Positions 41,702 through 54,283 of a DNA stretch of 64,000 bases are shown in pieces (positions within the stretch are counted from its first letter, which is position 1; each line of letters starts with the position of its first letter). This DNA comes from Pseudomonas sp. Q11 (GTDB lineage: Bacteria; Pseudomonadota; Gammaproteobacteria; Pseudomonadales; Pseudomonadaceae). The translations under genes and the position numbers were made by a program. The stretch is taken from the NCBI RefSeq assembly GCF_024494355.1, contig NZ_JAKNQY010000009.1, positions 124,001 to 188,000 on the forward strand, read 5' to 3'. The notes under the pieces are model-generated. The model ran no database searches. It had not been told where the DNA came from and was given only the letters and a program-made list of their open reading frames with translations.

Positions 41702-43936
41702 CTAACCCTCCGGCCGCAGAATCAACACCGCCAATGGCGGCAGATTGAGCTCCAGCGACAGCGCCTGGCCATGGCTGGCGACTTCTTCGGTGAAGGCACC
41801 GCCGCCGTTGCCGTAGTTGGAACCGGCATAGGTGTCGGCATCGCTGTTGAGCAGCTCCACCCAGCGTCCGGCAAACGGTACGCCGACCCGATAAGCCGCG
41901 CGCGGCACCGGGGTGAAGTTGGCGACCACCAGCACCGGCCGACCTTCCTTGCTCCAGCGCAGCCAGGCGTAGACGCTGTTGACCGCATCGTCACCAATCA
42001 GCCACTGGAAACCCTGAGGCGCGTCGTCCTGATCGTGCAGCGCCGGCTCTTCGCGATAGAGACGGTTCAGGTCGGTCACCAGCTTCTGCACCCCACGGTG
42101 CTCCGGGTATTGCAACAGATACCAGTCCAACTGCTGGTCGTGGTTCCACTCGCGCCATTGGCCGAACTCGCAACCCATGAACAGGAGCTTCTTGCCGGGA
42201 TGGCCCCACATGAAGCTCAGGTAGGCCCGCAAGTTGGCGAATTTCTGCCAGCGATCGCCCGGCATCTTGTCGATCAACGAGCGTTTGCCGTGCACCACTT
42301 CGTCATGGGAAATCGGCAGGACAAACCGCTCGGACCACGCATACATCAGGCCGAAACTCAGCTCGTTGTGATGATGGGCGCGGTACACCGGGTCCTGTTG
42401 GATGTAATGCAGCGAATCGTGCATCCAGCCCATGTTCCACTTGTAGGCGAAACCCAGGCCACCCTGTTGCGTGCTCTGGCTGACGCCGGGCCAGGCGGTG
42501 GACTCTTCGGCGATCACCAATGCACCGGGGGTTTCCAGCGCCACCACGTCATTGAGGTGCCGCAGGAAGTCGATGGCTTCCAGGTTCTCCCGTCCACCGT
42601 GGCGATTGGGCACCCACTCGCCAGCCTTGCGTGAATAGTCGCGATACAACATCGAGGCAACGGCATCCACACGCAGCCCGTCGATGTGGAAATGCTTTAG
42701 CCAATGCAGGGCCGAAGCGAGCATGAAACCATGGACTTCAGTGCGGCCCAGGTTGTAGATCAGGGTGTCCCAATCCTGGTGGAAGCCTTCGAGCGGGTTA
42801 CCGTATTCGTACAGCGCGGTGCCGTCGAACTGCGCCAGACCGTGAGTATCGGTGGGAAAATGCGCCGGCACCCAATCGAGAATCACGCCGATCTCGGCCT
42901 GGTGACAGGCGTTGACGAACGCCGCGAAATCGTCCGGCGAGCCGAAACGCGCCGTCGGGGCAAATTGTGATAGCGGCTGGTAACCCCAGGAACCCCCGAA
43001 CGGATGCTCCATGATCGGCATCAGCTCGATATGGGTGAAACCCAGGTCCTTGACATAGGGAATCAGCCGTTCGGCCATTTCATGCCAGGTGTATTGCCGG
43101 GCAACCTCCCCCGCCTCGTCGATTTCGCACTGCCAGGAGCCGGCGTGCAGCTCATAGATCGATAACGGCGCACTGGGCAGATGCCGCTCAACGCGATGCT
43201 GCATCCACTCCTCGTCCTGCCACTCGATCTTCAACGGCGCGGCCACTTTCGAGGCTGTGTCCGGTGGCATCTGGGTGGCCAGCGCCACCGGGTCGGCCTT
43301 GAGCGGCAGAATGCCGTGGGCGCCGAGGATTTCATATTTGTAACCCTCGCCCGCACCAAGCCGCGGGATGAACAACTCCCATACACCGGACGGATAACGG
43401 ATACGCATTGGATGCCGACGCCCGTCCCAGACGTTGAAATCGCCCACCACCGAAACTCGCCGCGCATTCGGTGCCCATACGGCAAAGCGCACGCCGTCGA
43501 CACCATCGACAGTGGTCAACTGCGCGCCCAGACAGGAACTGAGGTCGCGATGATTGCCCTCGGCAAACAGGTAAAGGTCCATTTCTCCCAGCAGTGGCCC
43601 GAAGCTGTAGGGGTCTTCGGCCACCTGCTCACCGCCGGCCCAGCGGGTGCGCAACAGGTAGGGCTGGGCGCGGTCGAAATGGCCGACGAACAGACCCGGG
43701 GTTTCGCTGAGCTGCAAATCGCCCAGTACTTCGCCACCATCGCGGGCCAGCACTTGCACGCTCAAGGCGCCGGGCAGGTACGCCCGGATGAACTGCCCGC
43801 CGGCGCCATCGCCGTGGGGACCGAGGATGGAAAACGGGTCCTGATGTTCTGCGCGCACCAGCGCGTCGATGTCATGGGGGGACGGCAGTAACGACTCTTT
43901 GGCCTGCCCCTGTGGTTCTTTGTTCGAGACACTCAT
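41702..43936 (-). CDS. glgB: 1,4-alpha-glucan branching enzyme
   Basis: A 744-residue GH13 branching enzyme, adding alpha-1,6 branches to alpha-glucan. It has N-terminal beta-sandwich (CBM48) modules and a TIM barrel. The nucleophile Asp is in [19 protein letters not shown] (about 420), the acid/base Glu in [13 protein letters not shown] (about 475) and the transition-state Asp in [15 protein letters not shown] (about 540). The ATG at 43936 has GGAG eight bases upstream and begins 11 bases after the upstream stop. It is last in glgE-treS/mak-glgB. Confidence 0.95.
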   Translation of the reverse strand: MSVSNKEPQGQAKESLLPSPHDIDALVRAEHQDPFSILGPHGDGAGGQFIRAYLPGALSVQVLARDGGEVLGDLQLSETPGLFVGHFDRAQPYLLRTRWAGGEQVAEDPYSFGPLLGEMDLYLFAEGNHRDLSSCLGAQLTTVDGVDGVRFAVWAPNARRVSVVGDFNVWDGRRHPMRIRYPSGVWELFIPRLGAGEGYKYEILGAHGILPLKADPVALATQMPPDTASKVAAPLKIEWQDEEWMQHRVERHLPSAPLSIYELHAGSWQCEIDEAGEVARQYTWHEMAERLIPYVKDLGFTHIELMPIMEHPFGGSWGYQPLSQFAPTARFGSPDDFAAFVNACHQAEIGVILDWVPAHFPTDTHGLAQFDGTALYEYGNPLEGFHQDWDTLIYNLGRTEVHGFMLASALHWLKHFHIDGLRVDAVASMLYRDYSRKAGEWVPNRHGGRENLEAIDFLRHLNDVVALETPGALVIAEESTAWPGVSQSTQQGGLGFAYKWNMGWMHDSLHYIQQDPVYRAHHHNELSFGLMYAWSERFVLPISHDEVVHGKRSLIDKMPGDRWQKFANLRAYLSFMWGHPGKKLLFMGCEFGQWREWNHDQQLDWYLLQYPEHRGVQKLVTDLNRLYREEPALHDQDDAPQGFQWLIGDDAVNSVYAWLRWSKEGRPVLVVANFTPVPRAAYRVGVPFAGRWVELLNSDADTYAGSNYGNGGGAFTEEVASHGQALSLELNLPPLAVLILRPEG

Positions 43937-43947
43937 GATTCTCTCCA

Positions 43948-47292
<3,345 letters not shown>

Positions 47293-47390
47293 TTGCAACT
47301 CCTGAGAAATTCTGTAAAGCCGCTGAAACAGGCTTGTGAGGTCTTTTATGGGGCGAGGTCTATGTGTGGCGAGGGGATTTATCCTCACGT

Positions 47391-47493
47391 TGTGGGAGCA
47401 AAGCTTGCTCGCGATACAGGCGCCTCGATTCCCCTGAAGACCGCGTCAACTTCATCGCGGGCAAGCCTTGCTCCCACAGCCTTGCTCCCACAG
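47391..47493. repeat. REP pair inside glgE-treS gap, with 14-bp duplication
   Basis: Inverted REP copies of the GCAAAGCTTGCTCGCGA variant lie between the two operon genes. The distal end CCTTGCTCCCACAG is duplicated exactly in tandem (47466-47479 and 47480-47493), abutting the glgE stop codon. Confidence 0.85.
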
Positions 47494-47495
47494 CC

Positions 47496-49493
47496 TTACG
47501 CCACGCTGATCCGCCAGATTCCGAACGGTTGGTACGCCGGGTCGATGCGCATGAACTGGTACTTGCCGTACCAGGTCCAGCGATGCCCGCTCATCAAATC
47601 CTCGCCCTGGGTCTGGGCGTCGTCCGGAAGACCCATCTCCCACAGCGGCAACTCGAAATTGGCTTCCTGCGGGGTGTGCGGATCAAGACTCACCGCCACC
47701 AGGATGAAATTATTGCCGTCGGGGGTGCGCTTGCCGAAATACAGGATGTTGTCGTTCCAGGCGTTGTAGATCGTCAGGCCCAAGTGTGTATGCAACGCAG
47801 GGTTCTGCCGACGGATGCGGTTGAGCTGGGCGATTTCGGCAATGATGTTGCCGGGTGCGGTGAAGTCCCGGGGGCGGATCTCATACTTTTCCGAGTCGAG
47901 GTATTCCTCCTTGCCCGGCACCGGGGCCGATTCGCACAACTCAAACCCCGAATACATGCCCCACAGGCCAGAGCCCATGGTCGCCAGGGCCGCGCGGATC
48001 AGAAACCCGGCGCGCCCCGACTCATGGAGAAACGCCGGGTTGATGTCCGGCGTGTTGACGAAAAAATTCGGCCGGTAGCATTCGCGTAACGGCGATTCGT
48101 TGAGTTCGGTGAAATACGTCGCCAGCTCGGCCTTGGTATTACGCCAGGTGAAATAGGTGTAGCTCTGGGAATAACCGACCTTGCCCAAGCGTGCCATCAT
48201 GGCCGGCGTGGTAAAGGCTTCGGCGAGGAACATCACTTCAGGGTGTTGGGCCCGCACATCGGCAATCAACCACTGCCAGAATGGCAACGGCTTGGTGTGG
48301 GGATTATCGACGCGAAAAATCTTCACGCCTTCATTGACCCAACCCACCACCACGTCCCGTAGCTCCAGCCACAGGCTGGGAATCGCGTCGGCGGCGTAGA
48401 AGTCGACGTTGACGATGTCCTGATATTTCTTCGGCGGGTTTTCCGCATATTTGATCGTGCCGTCCGGCCGCCAGCTGAACCAGCCTGGGTGCTGCTTGAG
48501 CCACGGGTGGTCCTGGGAACATTGGATGGCAAAGTCGAGGGCAATTTCCAGGCCGTGATCGGCCGCCGCCGACACCAAGCGCCGGAAATCCTCGCGAGAG
48601 CCCAACTGCGGGTGAATCGCTTCGTGACCGCCCTCCTCGCTCCCGATGGCGTAGGGGCTGCCCGGGTCGTCGGGGCCGGCGGTGAGGGAGTTGTTCGGGC
48701 CCTTGCGAAAGCTGCGACCGATGGGGTGAATCGGCGGGAAGTACAGCACATCGAAGCCCATGTCCTGGATCATCGCCAGACGCGAATGCACGTCATTGAA
48801 GGTGCCATGACGCTTGGGATCATCGGTGATCGAGCGGGGGAACAGTTCGTACCAGCTGGCGAACTCGGCCAACGTGCGTTCCACGTCCAGAGGGTATTGC
48901 GGGCTGATACTCAAGTAGGGCCGATGATCGGCCTGGGACATGAGAGCAGCACTGCGGGGCGCCAGGAATAATGCCACCTGCTCGGCTGGCAACAGGCCGG
49001 AAAGCTCATGGTGCAACGCGGTCAATTGCTCGCTCAGCTCACCTTCGCCGCGCTCGGCCGCCATCTGCACCTGATTACGCCCTTCCTGCAATTCCAGGCT
49101 GATGGGCACTCCGGCAGCAAATTTTTTCTCCAACTCATAGCGGAAACTGGCGAACTGATCGATCCAGGCCTCAATGCGGAACACATAAAAGCCTTGCTCA
49201 GGCACATTGAACTGGCCTTGCCAGCCGTTATTGCCCAACTCGGTCATAACCGCGCTGTTCCAGGACTCATCCTTCAACGCGCGCCAAAGGATATGCACGG
49301 CCAATTTGTCATGACCATCGGCGAACACTTTACTGGTCACCGTCACGTCCTGCCCGGCCACGGCCTTGGCGGCGAATTGCCCGCCATCGATGACCGGCAT
49401 GGTGCTTTCAATTGCAATACGCGGCAGCAACAACGCCTGGGACAATGGCAATTGCGGGTTGTACGCCAGGTCAGTCGGGTGTTCAGCAGTCAT
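47496..49493 (-). CDS. glgE: Maltose-1-phosphate maltosyltransferase GlgE
   Basis: A 665-residue GH13_3 enzyme that transfers maltosyl units from alpha-maltose-1-phosphate onto linear alpha-1,4-glucan. An N-terminal domain (FADGHDKLAVHILWRAL, residues 57-73) precedes the barrel. Catalytic motifs are the nucleophile Asp in VKIFRVDNPHTKPLPFW (about 396) and Glu in EVMFLAEAFTTPAMM (about 425); NFFVNTPDIN follows. YGKYQFMRIDPAYQPFGIWRI closes the protein. It heads the glgE-treS/mak-glgB operon and has an AlgU-like promoter upstream. Confidence 0.95.
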   Translation of the reverse strand: MTAEHPTDLAYNPQLPLSQALLLPRIAIESTMPVIDGGQFAAKAVAGQDVTVTSKVFADGHDKLAVHILWRALKDESWNSAVMTELGNNGWQGQFNVPEQGFYVFRIEAWIDQFASFRYELEKKFAAGVPISLELQEGRNQVQMAAERGEGELSEQLTALHHELSGLLPAEQVALFLAPRSAALMSQADHRPYLSISPQYPLDVERTLAEFASWYELFPRSITDDPKRHGTFNDVHSRLAMIQDMGFDVLYFPPIHPIGRSFRKGPNNSLTAGPDDPGSPYAIGSEEGGHEAIHPQLGSREDFRRLVSAAADHGLEIALDFAIQCSQDHPWLKQHPGWFSWRPDGTIKYAENPPKKYQDIVNVDFYAADAIPSLWLELRDVVVGWVNEGVKIFRVDNPHTKPLPFWQWLIADVRAQHPEVMFLAEAFTTPAMMARLGKVGYSQSYTYFTWRNTKAELATYFTELNESPLRECYRPNFFVNTPDINPAFLHESGRAGFLIRAALATMGSGLWGMYSGFELCESAPVPGKEEYLDSEKYEIRPRDFTAPGNIIAEIAQLNRIRRQNPALHTHLGLTIYNAWNDNILYFGKRTPDGNNFILVAVSLDPHTPQEANFELPLWEMGLPDDAQTQGEDLMSGHRWTWYGKYQFMRIDPAYQPFGIWRISVA

Positions 49494-49585
49494 CGAGCAT
49501 CGCTCCTTTTACGCCCCATGGACGTTGTGGCGGTAAAGGCCCAGTAGTCCTTGAAATAATGGATCCCTGAAAAACTCACTTAAAC

Positions 49586-49613
49586 TCCGAACCGAACCCA
49601 CGGTTAAAAGTTC
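49586..49613 (-). promoter_or_regulatory. AlgU (RpoE-like) promoter candidate of glgE
   Basis: On the minus strand GAACTT, 17 bases and TCGGA lie about 95 bases before the glgE start. The AlgU consensus is GAACTT-N16/17-TCTGA, so the -35 is exact and the -10 differs at one base. The rest of the 220-base gap holds no other feature. Confidence 0.5.
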
Positions 49614-49713
49614 AGAGTGATTTGCCCCGATGGCTGCGGGATCAAACCAGGCGCAAGGTGGTCAACAAGGTTAAGCACGACTCAAGCCATGTGCGTCACG
49701 GAGACCCGTCCTG

Positions 49714-49878
49714 ATGAATATTCCCATCCCGGCTGAAACACCGGATCCCAACATTGACGACCCCAACCTGCCACCGCCCGGTCCTGACCCCGAGCCGATT
49801 CCGGAGCAAGACCCGCCGCTTGATCCGCAGCCCCCTCTGGGCGACCCGCCGAGCGAGGCGCCGCCGGAGCGGGTTTGA
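49714..49878 (+). CDS. Small proline-rich acidic protein, 54 aa
   Basis: A 54-residue protein, with Pro at about 40 percent and many Asp/Glu (for example DDPNLPPPGPDPEPIPEQDP), so extended and disordered. There is no signal peptide. GGAGA lies about ten bases before the ATG. Such short proline-rich proteins next to glgE occur in other pseudomonads as far as I recall, but I cannot assign a function. Repeated PP and PPP motifs would make translation depend on EF-P. It is divergent from glgE. Confidence 0.6.
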   Translation: MNIPIPAETPDPNIDDPNLPPPGPDPEPIPEQDPPLDPQPPLGDPPSEAPPERV

Positions 49879-49905
49879 TTAACAGCCTAGTGGATAACAA
49901 AAACC

Positions 49906-49992
49906 TGTGGGAGCGGGCTTGCTCGCGAAAGCGGTGTGTCAGGCAAGGTTTCGTCGACTGACACACCGCTTTCGCGAGCAAGCGCTCCCACA
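49906..49992. repeat. REP pair with extended, near-perfect arms
   Basis: Here the arms extend well beyond the REP core, with GCGAAAGCGGTGTGTCAG on the left exactly complementary to CTGACACACCGCTTTCGC on the right, giving over 30 paired bases and only a two-base deletion. It lies between the proline-rich gene and the convergent mgtC-like gene. Confidence 0.9.
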
Positions 49993-50023
49993 CTGGCTTA
50001 TGTGTTCTGGCTGAAGATCGCTA

Positions 50024-50524
50024 TCACGGCTTATCCTCCTTCTCCAGCGCCCGGACAATCAGCGGCATCACACTGAAGATCGCCAGTGCCAACACCGTAC
50101 TGAGCACTGCGGTCGACTCGCGCCCTAGCCCGGCGGCGACGCCGATGGCGGCGGTCATCCACAGACCGGCGGCGGTGGTCAGGCCTTTTACGTGGCTTTC
50201 GTCACTGTCGTTGCCTTTGAGGATAGTGCCCGCGCCGAGAAAACCGATGCCGGCGATGACGCCTTGCACCACACGGCTCATGGCGTCGGCTTCGGAACCG
50301 GACATCTGCGGCACCAGCACAAACAGCGCCGCCCCCAGGGCCACCAGCATGTGCGTCCGAACCCCGGCGGCCTTGCCTTTGTGTTCACGTTCAAAGCCCA
50401 GGATGCCGCCCAACACCGCGGCCATCAGCAGGCGCACGGTTACCCGCGTCATCTGCTGCGCATCGGTGATATCAGCGAATTCCGATTGCAGGGTTATCCA
50501 GACTTCATGCCACCAGGCGTCCAT
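50024..50524 (-). CDS. MgtC/SapB family membrane protein
   Basis: A 166-residue inner-membrane protein of the MgtC family, associated with growth at low magnesium, acid and intracellular survival. The conserved MgtC pattern is VLGGILGFEREHKGKAAGVRTHMLVALGAALFVL (about residues 40-72), then GVIAGIGFLGAGTILKG and GLTTAAGLWMTAAIGVAAGLG. Four to five membrane segments can be traced. AGAGGA lies before the ATG at 50524. It lacks the C-terminal ACT-like domain of Salmonella MgtC, like many SapB-type members. Confidence 0.88.
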   Translation of the reverse strand: MDAWWHEVWITLQSEFADITDAQQMTRVTVRLLMAAVLGGILGFEREHKGKAAGVRTHMLVALGAALFVLVPQMSGSEADAMSRVVQGVIAGIGFLGAGTILKGNDSDESHVKGLTTAAGLWMTAAIGVAAGLGRESTAVLSTVLALAIFSVMPLIVRALEKEDKP

Positions 50525-50660
50525 GAACGGTCCTCTTTTCAGTCGATAAACGATGGACCGCAAGCCAAGCCAGAGGTGCGCCCGACCGCTGATCAGAAGC
50601 AACGAACCCTGGCTGCGGGCCGGCGCCTAACGTTCAGGATATCCAGAAGGAAACTTAACC

Positions 50661-50897
50661 ATGAGTGTAAGTATCGATAGCAACCAAATCTGCTCCTTCG
50701 ACACCGAGGAGATCAACGAACAACGGGCCGCCAGCGAGCTGACCATTATCACGGACTCGGAAAAAGCCATGTCAGCGGTGGATCTCAACGGTGGTCGGGT
50801 CTACATCACCGAGGCGCAAGCCGATGCCCTGACCGTGGCCGGGGCGGTCGATGGGCGTAAGAACCTCAAGGCGACTGATAGCGATTCGGTGATCTGA
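50661..50897 (+). CDS. DUF3203 family protein
   Basis: A 78-residue soluble protein resembling the Pseudomonas-restricted DUF3203 family (SELTIITDSEKAMSAVDLNGGRVYITEAQADALTVAGAVDGRKNLK). The family has a small alpha/beta fold and no known function. AAGGAAA lies about eight bases before the ATG. It is divergent from the mgtC-like gene and followed by a REP pair. Confidence 0.8.
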   Translation: MSVSIDSNQICSFDTEEINEQRAASELTIITDSEKAMSAVDLNGGRVYITEAQADALTVAGAVDGRKNLKATDSDSVI

Positions 50898-50944
50898 GTC
50901 TCTTTGGTCCCTTTGATTGAATAGAAAATCGTCGTCTGTGCAGA

Positions 50945-51048
50945 GAGGAGCCGTGTGGGAGCAAGCTTGCCCGCGATGAAAACAATGGGGTGTCTGTGGC
51001 ACCGAGGAGCCTGTATCGCGAGCAAGCTTTGCTCCCACACGGCTCCTC
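50945..51048. repeat. REP pair with extended arms
   Basis: Inverted copies GTGGGAGCAAGCTTGCCCGC and GCGAGCAAGCTTTGCTCCCAC are extended by GAGGAGCC / GGCTCCTC on the outside, giving longer pairing than the basic unit. It lies between the DUF3203 and ccoG genes. Confidence 0.85.
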
Positions 51049-51210
51049 ACCACGGGGATTTGCTCGTCTGATCCTGGATGCATCAAAGTGTCGCAGGGTC
51101 AGCGTCTCAGGGCATCTGATCCGGTTTTTATCTAGATACCTGAGTCTGTTATGAAAACAGTTCGATGGTCATAGTGCACCGGCCAGTTACAGGCTGAGGA
51201 GCGACCGACC

Positions 51211-52623
51211 ATGAGCGAAAGAATCCCCGTCCAGTTGATACAGCACTTCGATCCCGCGCCGACGAAGATAAAGGCCCGGACCACCGATAACCTGATCCAC
51301 ACCCGCAGCTTTACCGGTTTGTTTCGCACCTTGCGCATCAGCGGTGCAGGGCTTCTGTTCTTGCTGTTTTTCGGCACCGTATGGCTGAACTGGGGCGACC
51401 GCCAGGCGGTGCTTTGGGACCTCGCCGAAAGCAAATTCCACATTTTCGGCGCAACCTTCTGGCCCCAGGATTTCATCCTGCTGTCGGCACTGCTGATCAT
51501 CGCCGCCTTCGGCCTGTTTGCGATCACCGTGTTTGCCGGTCGGGTATGGTGCGGCTACACCTGCCCGCAAAGTTCCTGGACCTGGATCTTCATGTGGTGC
51601 GAGAAAATCACCGAGGGCGAACGCCACCAGCGGATCAAGCTGCAAGCGGCGCCCTGGACCTTGAACAAGCTGCTGCGGCGCTCGGCCAAACATGCGTTAT
51701 GGCTGGCTATCAGCCTGCTCACCGGATTGACCTTCGTCGGTTATTTCACGCCGATCCGTCCTCTGGCCGAAGAGCTTCTGACCCTGCAAATAGCCGGTGT
51801 CAGTCTGTTCTGGGTGCTGTTCTTTACCGGTGCCACCTACCTCAACGCTGGCTGGCTGCGTGAGGCGGTGTGCATGCACATGTGTCCCTATGCACGGTTT
51901 CAGAGCGTGATGTTCGACAAAGACACCCTGACCATTTCCTATGACACGACCCGTGGCGAAATCCGTGGCCCGCGCAAGCGCGAAGTGAACCCGGCCAATC
52001 TGGGCTTGGGCGATTGCATCGATTGCCAGATGTGCGTGCAGGTTTGCCCCACCGGCATCGACATTCGCGACGGCCTGCAAATGGAGTGCATCGGGTGCGC
52101 CGCCTGCATCGATGCCTGCGACTCGATCATGGACAAGATGGGTTATGCCCGTGGCCTGATCAAGTACACCTCTGAACATCAACTGCAAGGCGGCAGGACT
52201 CACCTGCTGCGACCGCGGTTGATCGGTTATACCGCCGTGCTGCTGGTGATGATCGGGGCGTTGGCCGTGGCGCTGGTAGAACGCCCCATGGTCTCACTGG
52301 ACGTGACCAAGGACCGTGGCCTGTTCAGCGAGAATAGCCTGGGCCAGATCGAGAACATCTACAGCCTGAAAATCATCAACAAAACCCAGCAGCGCCAGGA
52401 TTATCAGTTGTCCCTGGCGGACGCCGAGGGCTTTGTCCTGCAGGGTAGAACGCAATTGAGCCTGGCGCCGGGGGAAATTCTCGATGTTCCGGTGTCGGTG
52501 GCAATGCTCAGCGAACGGCCCCGCAGCGGTTCCCGGGAGATGATCTTCAAGGTGGCCGACAGTGACGAGCCTGAAACCTTCAGTGAGGCCACCAGCCGCT
52601 TTGTGGCGCCGATAAATCGTTGA
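51211..52623 (+). CDS. ccoG: Cytochrome oxidase accessory protein CcoG (RdxA-like)
   Basis: A 470-residue membrane ferredoxin-like protein needed for cbb3 oxidase biogenesis, acting as a cupric reductase in the copper delivery step. Membrane segments occur near 45-65, 90-110, 160-180, 190-210 and 340-360. FAGRVWCGYTCPQSSWTWIFMWCEK is the NapH-like motif, and two 4Fe-4S clusters are bound by GDCIDCQMCVQVCPTGIDI and ECIGCAACIDACDSIM (about 265-300). The C-terminal 120 residues form an Ig-like extracytoplasmic domain. No ccoNOP or ccoI gene adjoins it, so this is a stand-alone copy. Confidence 0.93.
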   Translation: MSERIPVQLIQHFDPAPTKIKARTTDNLIHTRSFTGLFRTLRISGAGLLFLLFFGTVWLNWGDRQAVLWDLAESKFHIFGATFWPQDFILLSALLIIAAFGLFAITVFAGRVWCGYTCPQSSWTWIFMWCEKITEGERHQRIKLQAAPWTLNKLLRRSAKHALWLAISLLTGLTFVGYFTPIRPLAEELLTLQIAGVSLFWVLFFTGATYLNAGWLREAVCMHMCPYARFQSVMFDKDTLTISYDTTRGEIRGPRKREVNPANLGLGDCIDCQMCVQVCPTGIDIRDGLQMECIGCAACIDACDSIMDKMGYARGLIKYTSEHQLQGGRTHLLRPRLIGYTAVLLVMIGALAVALVERPMVSLDVTKDRGLFSENSLGQIENIYSLKIINKTQQRQDYQLSLADAEGFVLQGRTQLSLAPGEILDVPVSVAMLSERPRSGSREMIFKVADSDEPETFSEATSRFVAPINR

Positions 52624-52644
52624 GGCTTAAGATGCCAAACTTTT

Positions 52645-52667
52645 GTGGGAGCAAGCTTTGCTCCCAC
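52645..52667. terminator. Compact REP-derived hairpin after ccoG
   Basis: GTGGGAGCAA pairs perfectly with TTGCTCCCAC around GCT, 22 bases after the ccoG stop. It looks like a REP half folded on itself and may serve as terminator, though the T tract is missing. Confidence 0.6.
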
Positions 52668-52724
52668 GGGCTCTCCCACAGTTTAAAAAACGCAAATCAT
52701 GTGTCACTCAAGACCGGGCCCACC

Positions 52725-54134
52725 ATGAAACGCTACGAGAAATTCGCCGATGACATCGCTGAACTGATCCGCTCCGGCGTGCTGGGGCCAGGACAGCGCG
52801 TGCCATCGGTGCGTTATGCCAGCCAGACCTACGGCGTCAGCCCGTCCACAGTGTTCCAGGCTTATTACCTGCTGGAGCGACGTGGCCTGATCCGGGCCCG
52901 GCCGCGCTCCGGTTACTTCGTCAACGCCCACGCACCCAATCCGTTCGCGGAGCCGGTGATCAGCACCCAGGTGCACGACAGCACCGAAGTCGACGTCAGC
53001 GAGCTGGTGTTTTCGGTGCTGGACTCGATCAAGGATCCGGCCACCGTACCGTTCGGTTCGGCGTTCCCCAGCCCGACCCTGTTTCCCCTGCAACGACTGT
53101 CCCGCTCGCTCTCCAGTGCAACGCGGGATATGGACCCTCGTGTGGTGGTCACGGACATGTCGCCGGGCAATCCGCAATTGCGCCGGCAGATCGCCCTGCG
53201 CTACATGGTCGGCGGGCTGATGCTGCCCATGGAGGAACTGCTGGTCACCAACGGCGCCCTGGAAGCCTTGAACCTGTGCCTGCAAGCCGTCACCGAGCCC
53301 GGCGACCTGGTGGCAATCGAGGCGCCGGCGTTCTACGCCAGCCTGCAAGTGCTGGAGCGGCTCAAGCTCAAGGCGGTGGAAATCCCCGTGCACCCGCGCG
53401 ACGGCATTGATCTGGACGTATTGGAGCAGACGTTGGAGCGCCACCCGATCAAAGCGTGCTGGTGCATGACCAGTTTCCAGAATCCCATGGGCGCGACCAT
53501 GCCCGAGGAAAGAAAACAGGCGCTGGTGGAGTTGTTACGCCGTCATCAGGTACCGCTGATCGAGGACGACGTTTACGCAGAACTCTATTACGGCCAGCAG
53601 GCACCCAAGCCGGCCAAGGCGTTCGACACCGAAGGGTTGGTGATGCACTGTGGCTCGTTCGCCAAGAGCCTGGCGCCGGGTTATCGCATCGGCTGGGTCG
53701 CCGCCGGGCGTTACGCACAAAAGATCGAACGGCTCAAACTCATGACGTCGCTGTGCGCCTCGATGCCGGCCCAGGCGGCCATCGCCGACTACCTGCAACA
53801 CGGTGGTTATGATCGTCACCTGCGCAAACTGCGCTACGCCCTGGAAGAACAGCAAAGCGCCATGCTCGCAGCCATCGCCCGTTACTTCCCCGCGCAGACC
53901 CGCGTCAGCCAGCCGGCGGGGGGGTATTTCCTGTGGCTGGAACTGCCCGAGCAGATGGACTCGCTGAAACTGTTCCAGATGGCCTTGGCCCAGGGCATCA
54001 GCATCGCCCCAGGGCCGATTTTTTCACCGACCCGGCGTTTCGGCAATTGCATCCGTTTGAACTATGGCAGCCCGTGGACCGAAGGGTCAGAGAAGGCGAT
54101 GGAGACGTTGGGGCGGATTATTCGGTCGTTTTGA
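52725..54134 (+). CDS. MocR-type GntR/aminotransferase regulator
   Basis: A 469-residue fusion of an N-terminal GntR HTH (EKFADDIAELIRSGVLGPGQRVPSVRYASQTYGVSPSTVFQAYYLLERRGLIRARPRSGYFV, residues 4-66) and a fold-type I PLP domain. The PLP Lys is in HCGSFAKSLAPGYRIGWVAAG (about 306), and AspTyr-type contacts are in MTSFQNPMGATMP and LIEDDVYAELYYG. MocR proteins sense PLP or amino-acid derivatives. No target gene is adjacent on the other strand (ccoG precedes it in the same direction), so the regulon is not indicated. Confidence 0.9.
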   Translation: MKRYEKFADDIAELIRSGVLGPGQRVPSVRYASQTYGVSPSTVFQAYYLLERRGLIRARPRSGYFVNAHAPNPFAEPVISTQVHDSTEVDVSELVFSVLDSIKDPATVPFGSAFPSPTLFPLQRLSRSLSSATRDMDPRVVVTDMSPGNPQLRRQIALRYMVGGLMLPMEELLVTNGALEALNLCLQAVTEPGDLVAIEAPAFYASLQVLERLKLKAVEIPVHPRDGIDLDVLEQTLERHPIKACWCMTSFQNPMGATMPEERKQALVELLRRHQVPLIEDDVYAELYYGQQAPKPAKAFDTEGLVMHCGSFAKSLAPGYRIGWVAAGRYAQKIERLKLMTSLCASMPAQAAIADYLQHGGYDRHLRKLRYALEEQQSAMLAAIARYFPAQTRVSQPAGGYFLWLELPEQMDSLKLFQMALAQGISIAPGPIFSPTRRFGNCIRLNYGSPWTEGSEKAMETLGRIIRSF

Positions 54135-54157
54135 TATTGGGTTGTCTGTTATTGCCC

Positions 54158-54256
54158 CATCGCGAGCAGGCTCGCTCCCACAGTGGGTTTGCGGCGAGAC
54201 GAATATCTCAGCTACTTAGCAGATCTCTGTGGGAGCGAGCCTGCTCGCGATGGCGG
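54158..54256. repeat. REP pair (BIME), GCTCGCGA class
   Basis: Two inverted REP copies, about 47 bases apart, between the convergent MocR and SDR genes. Confidence 0.9.
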
Positions 54257-54283
54257 CAGAACAGACAACTTATATTTCAGAGC

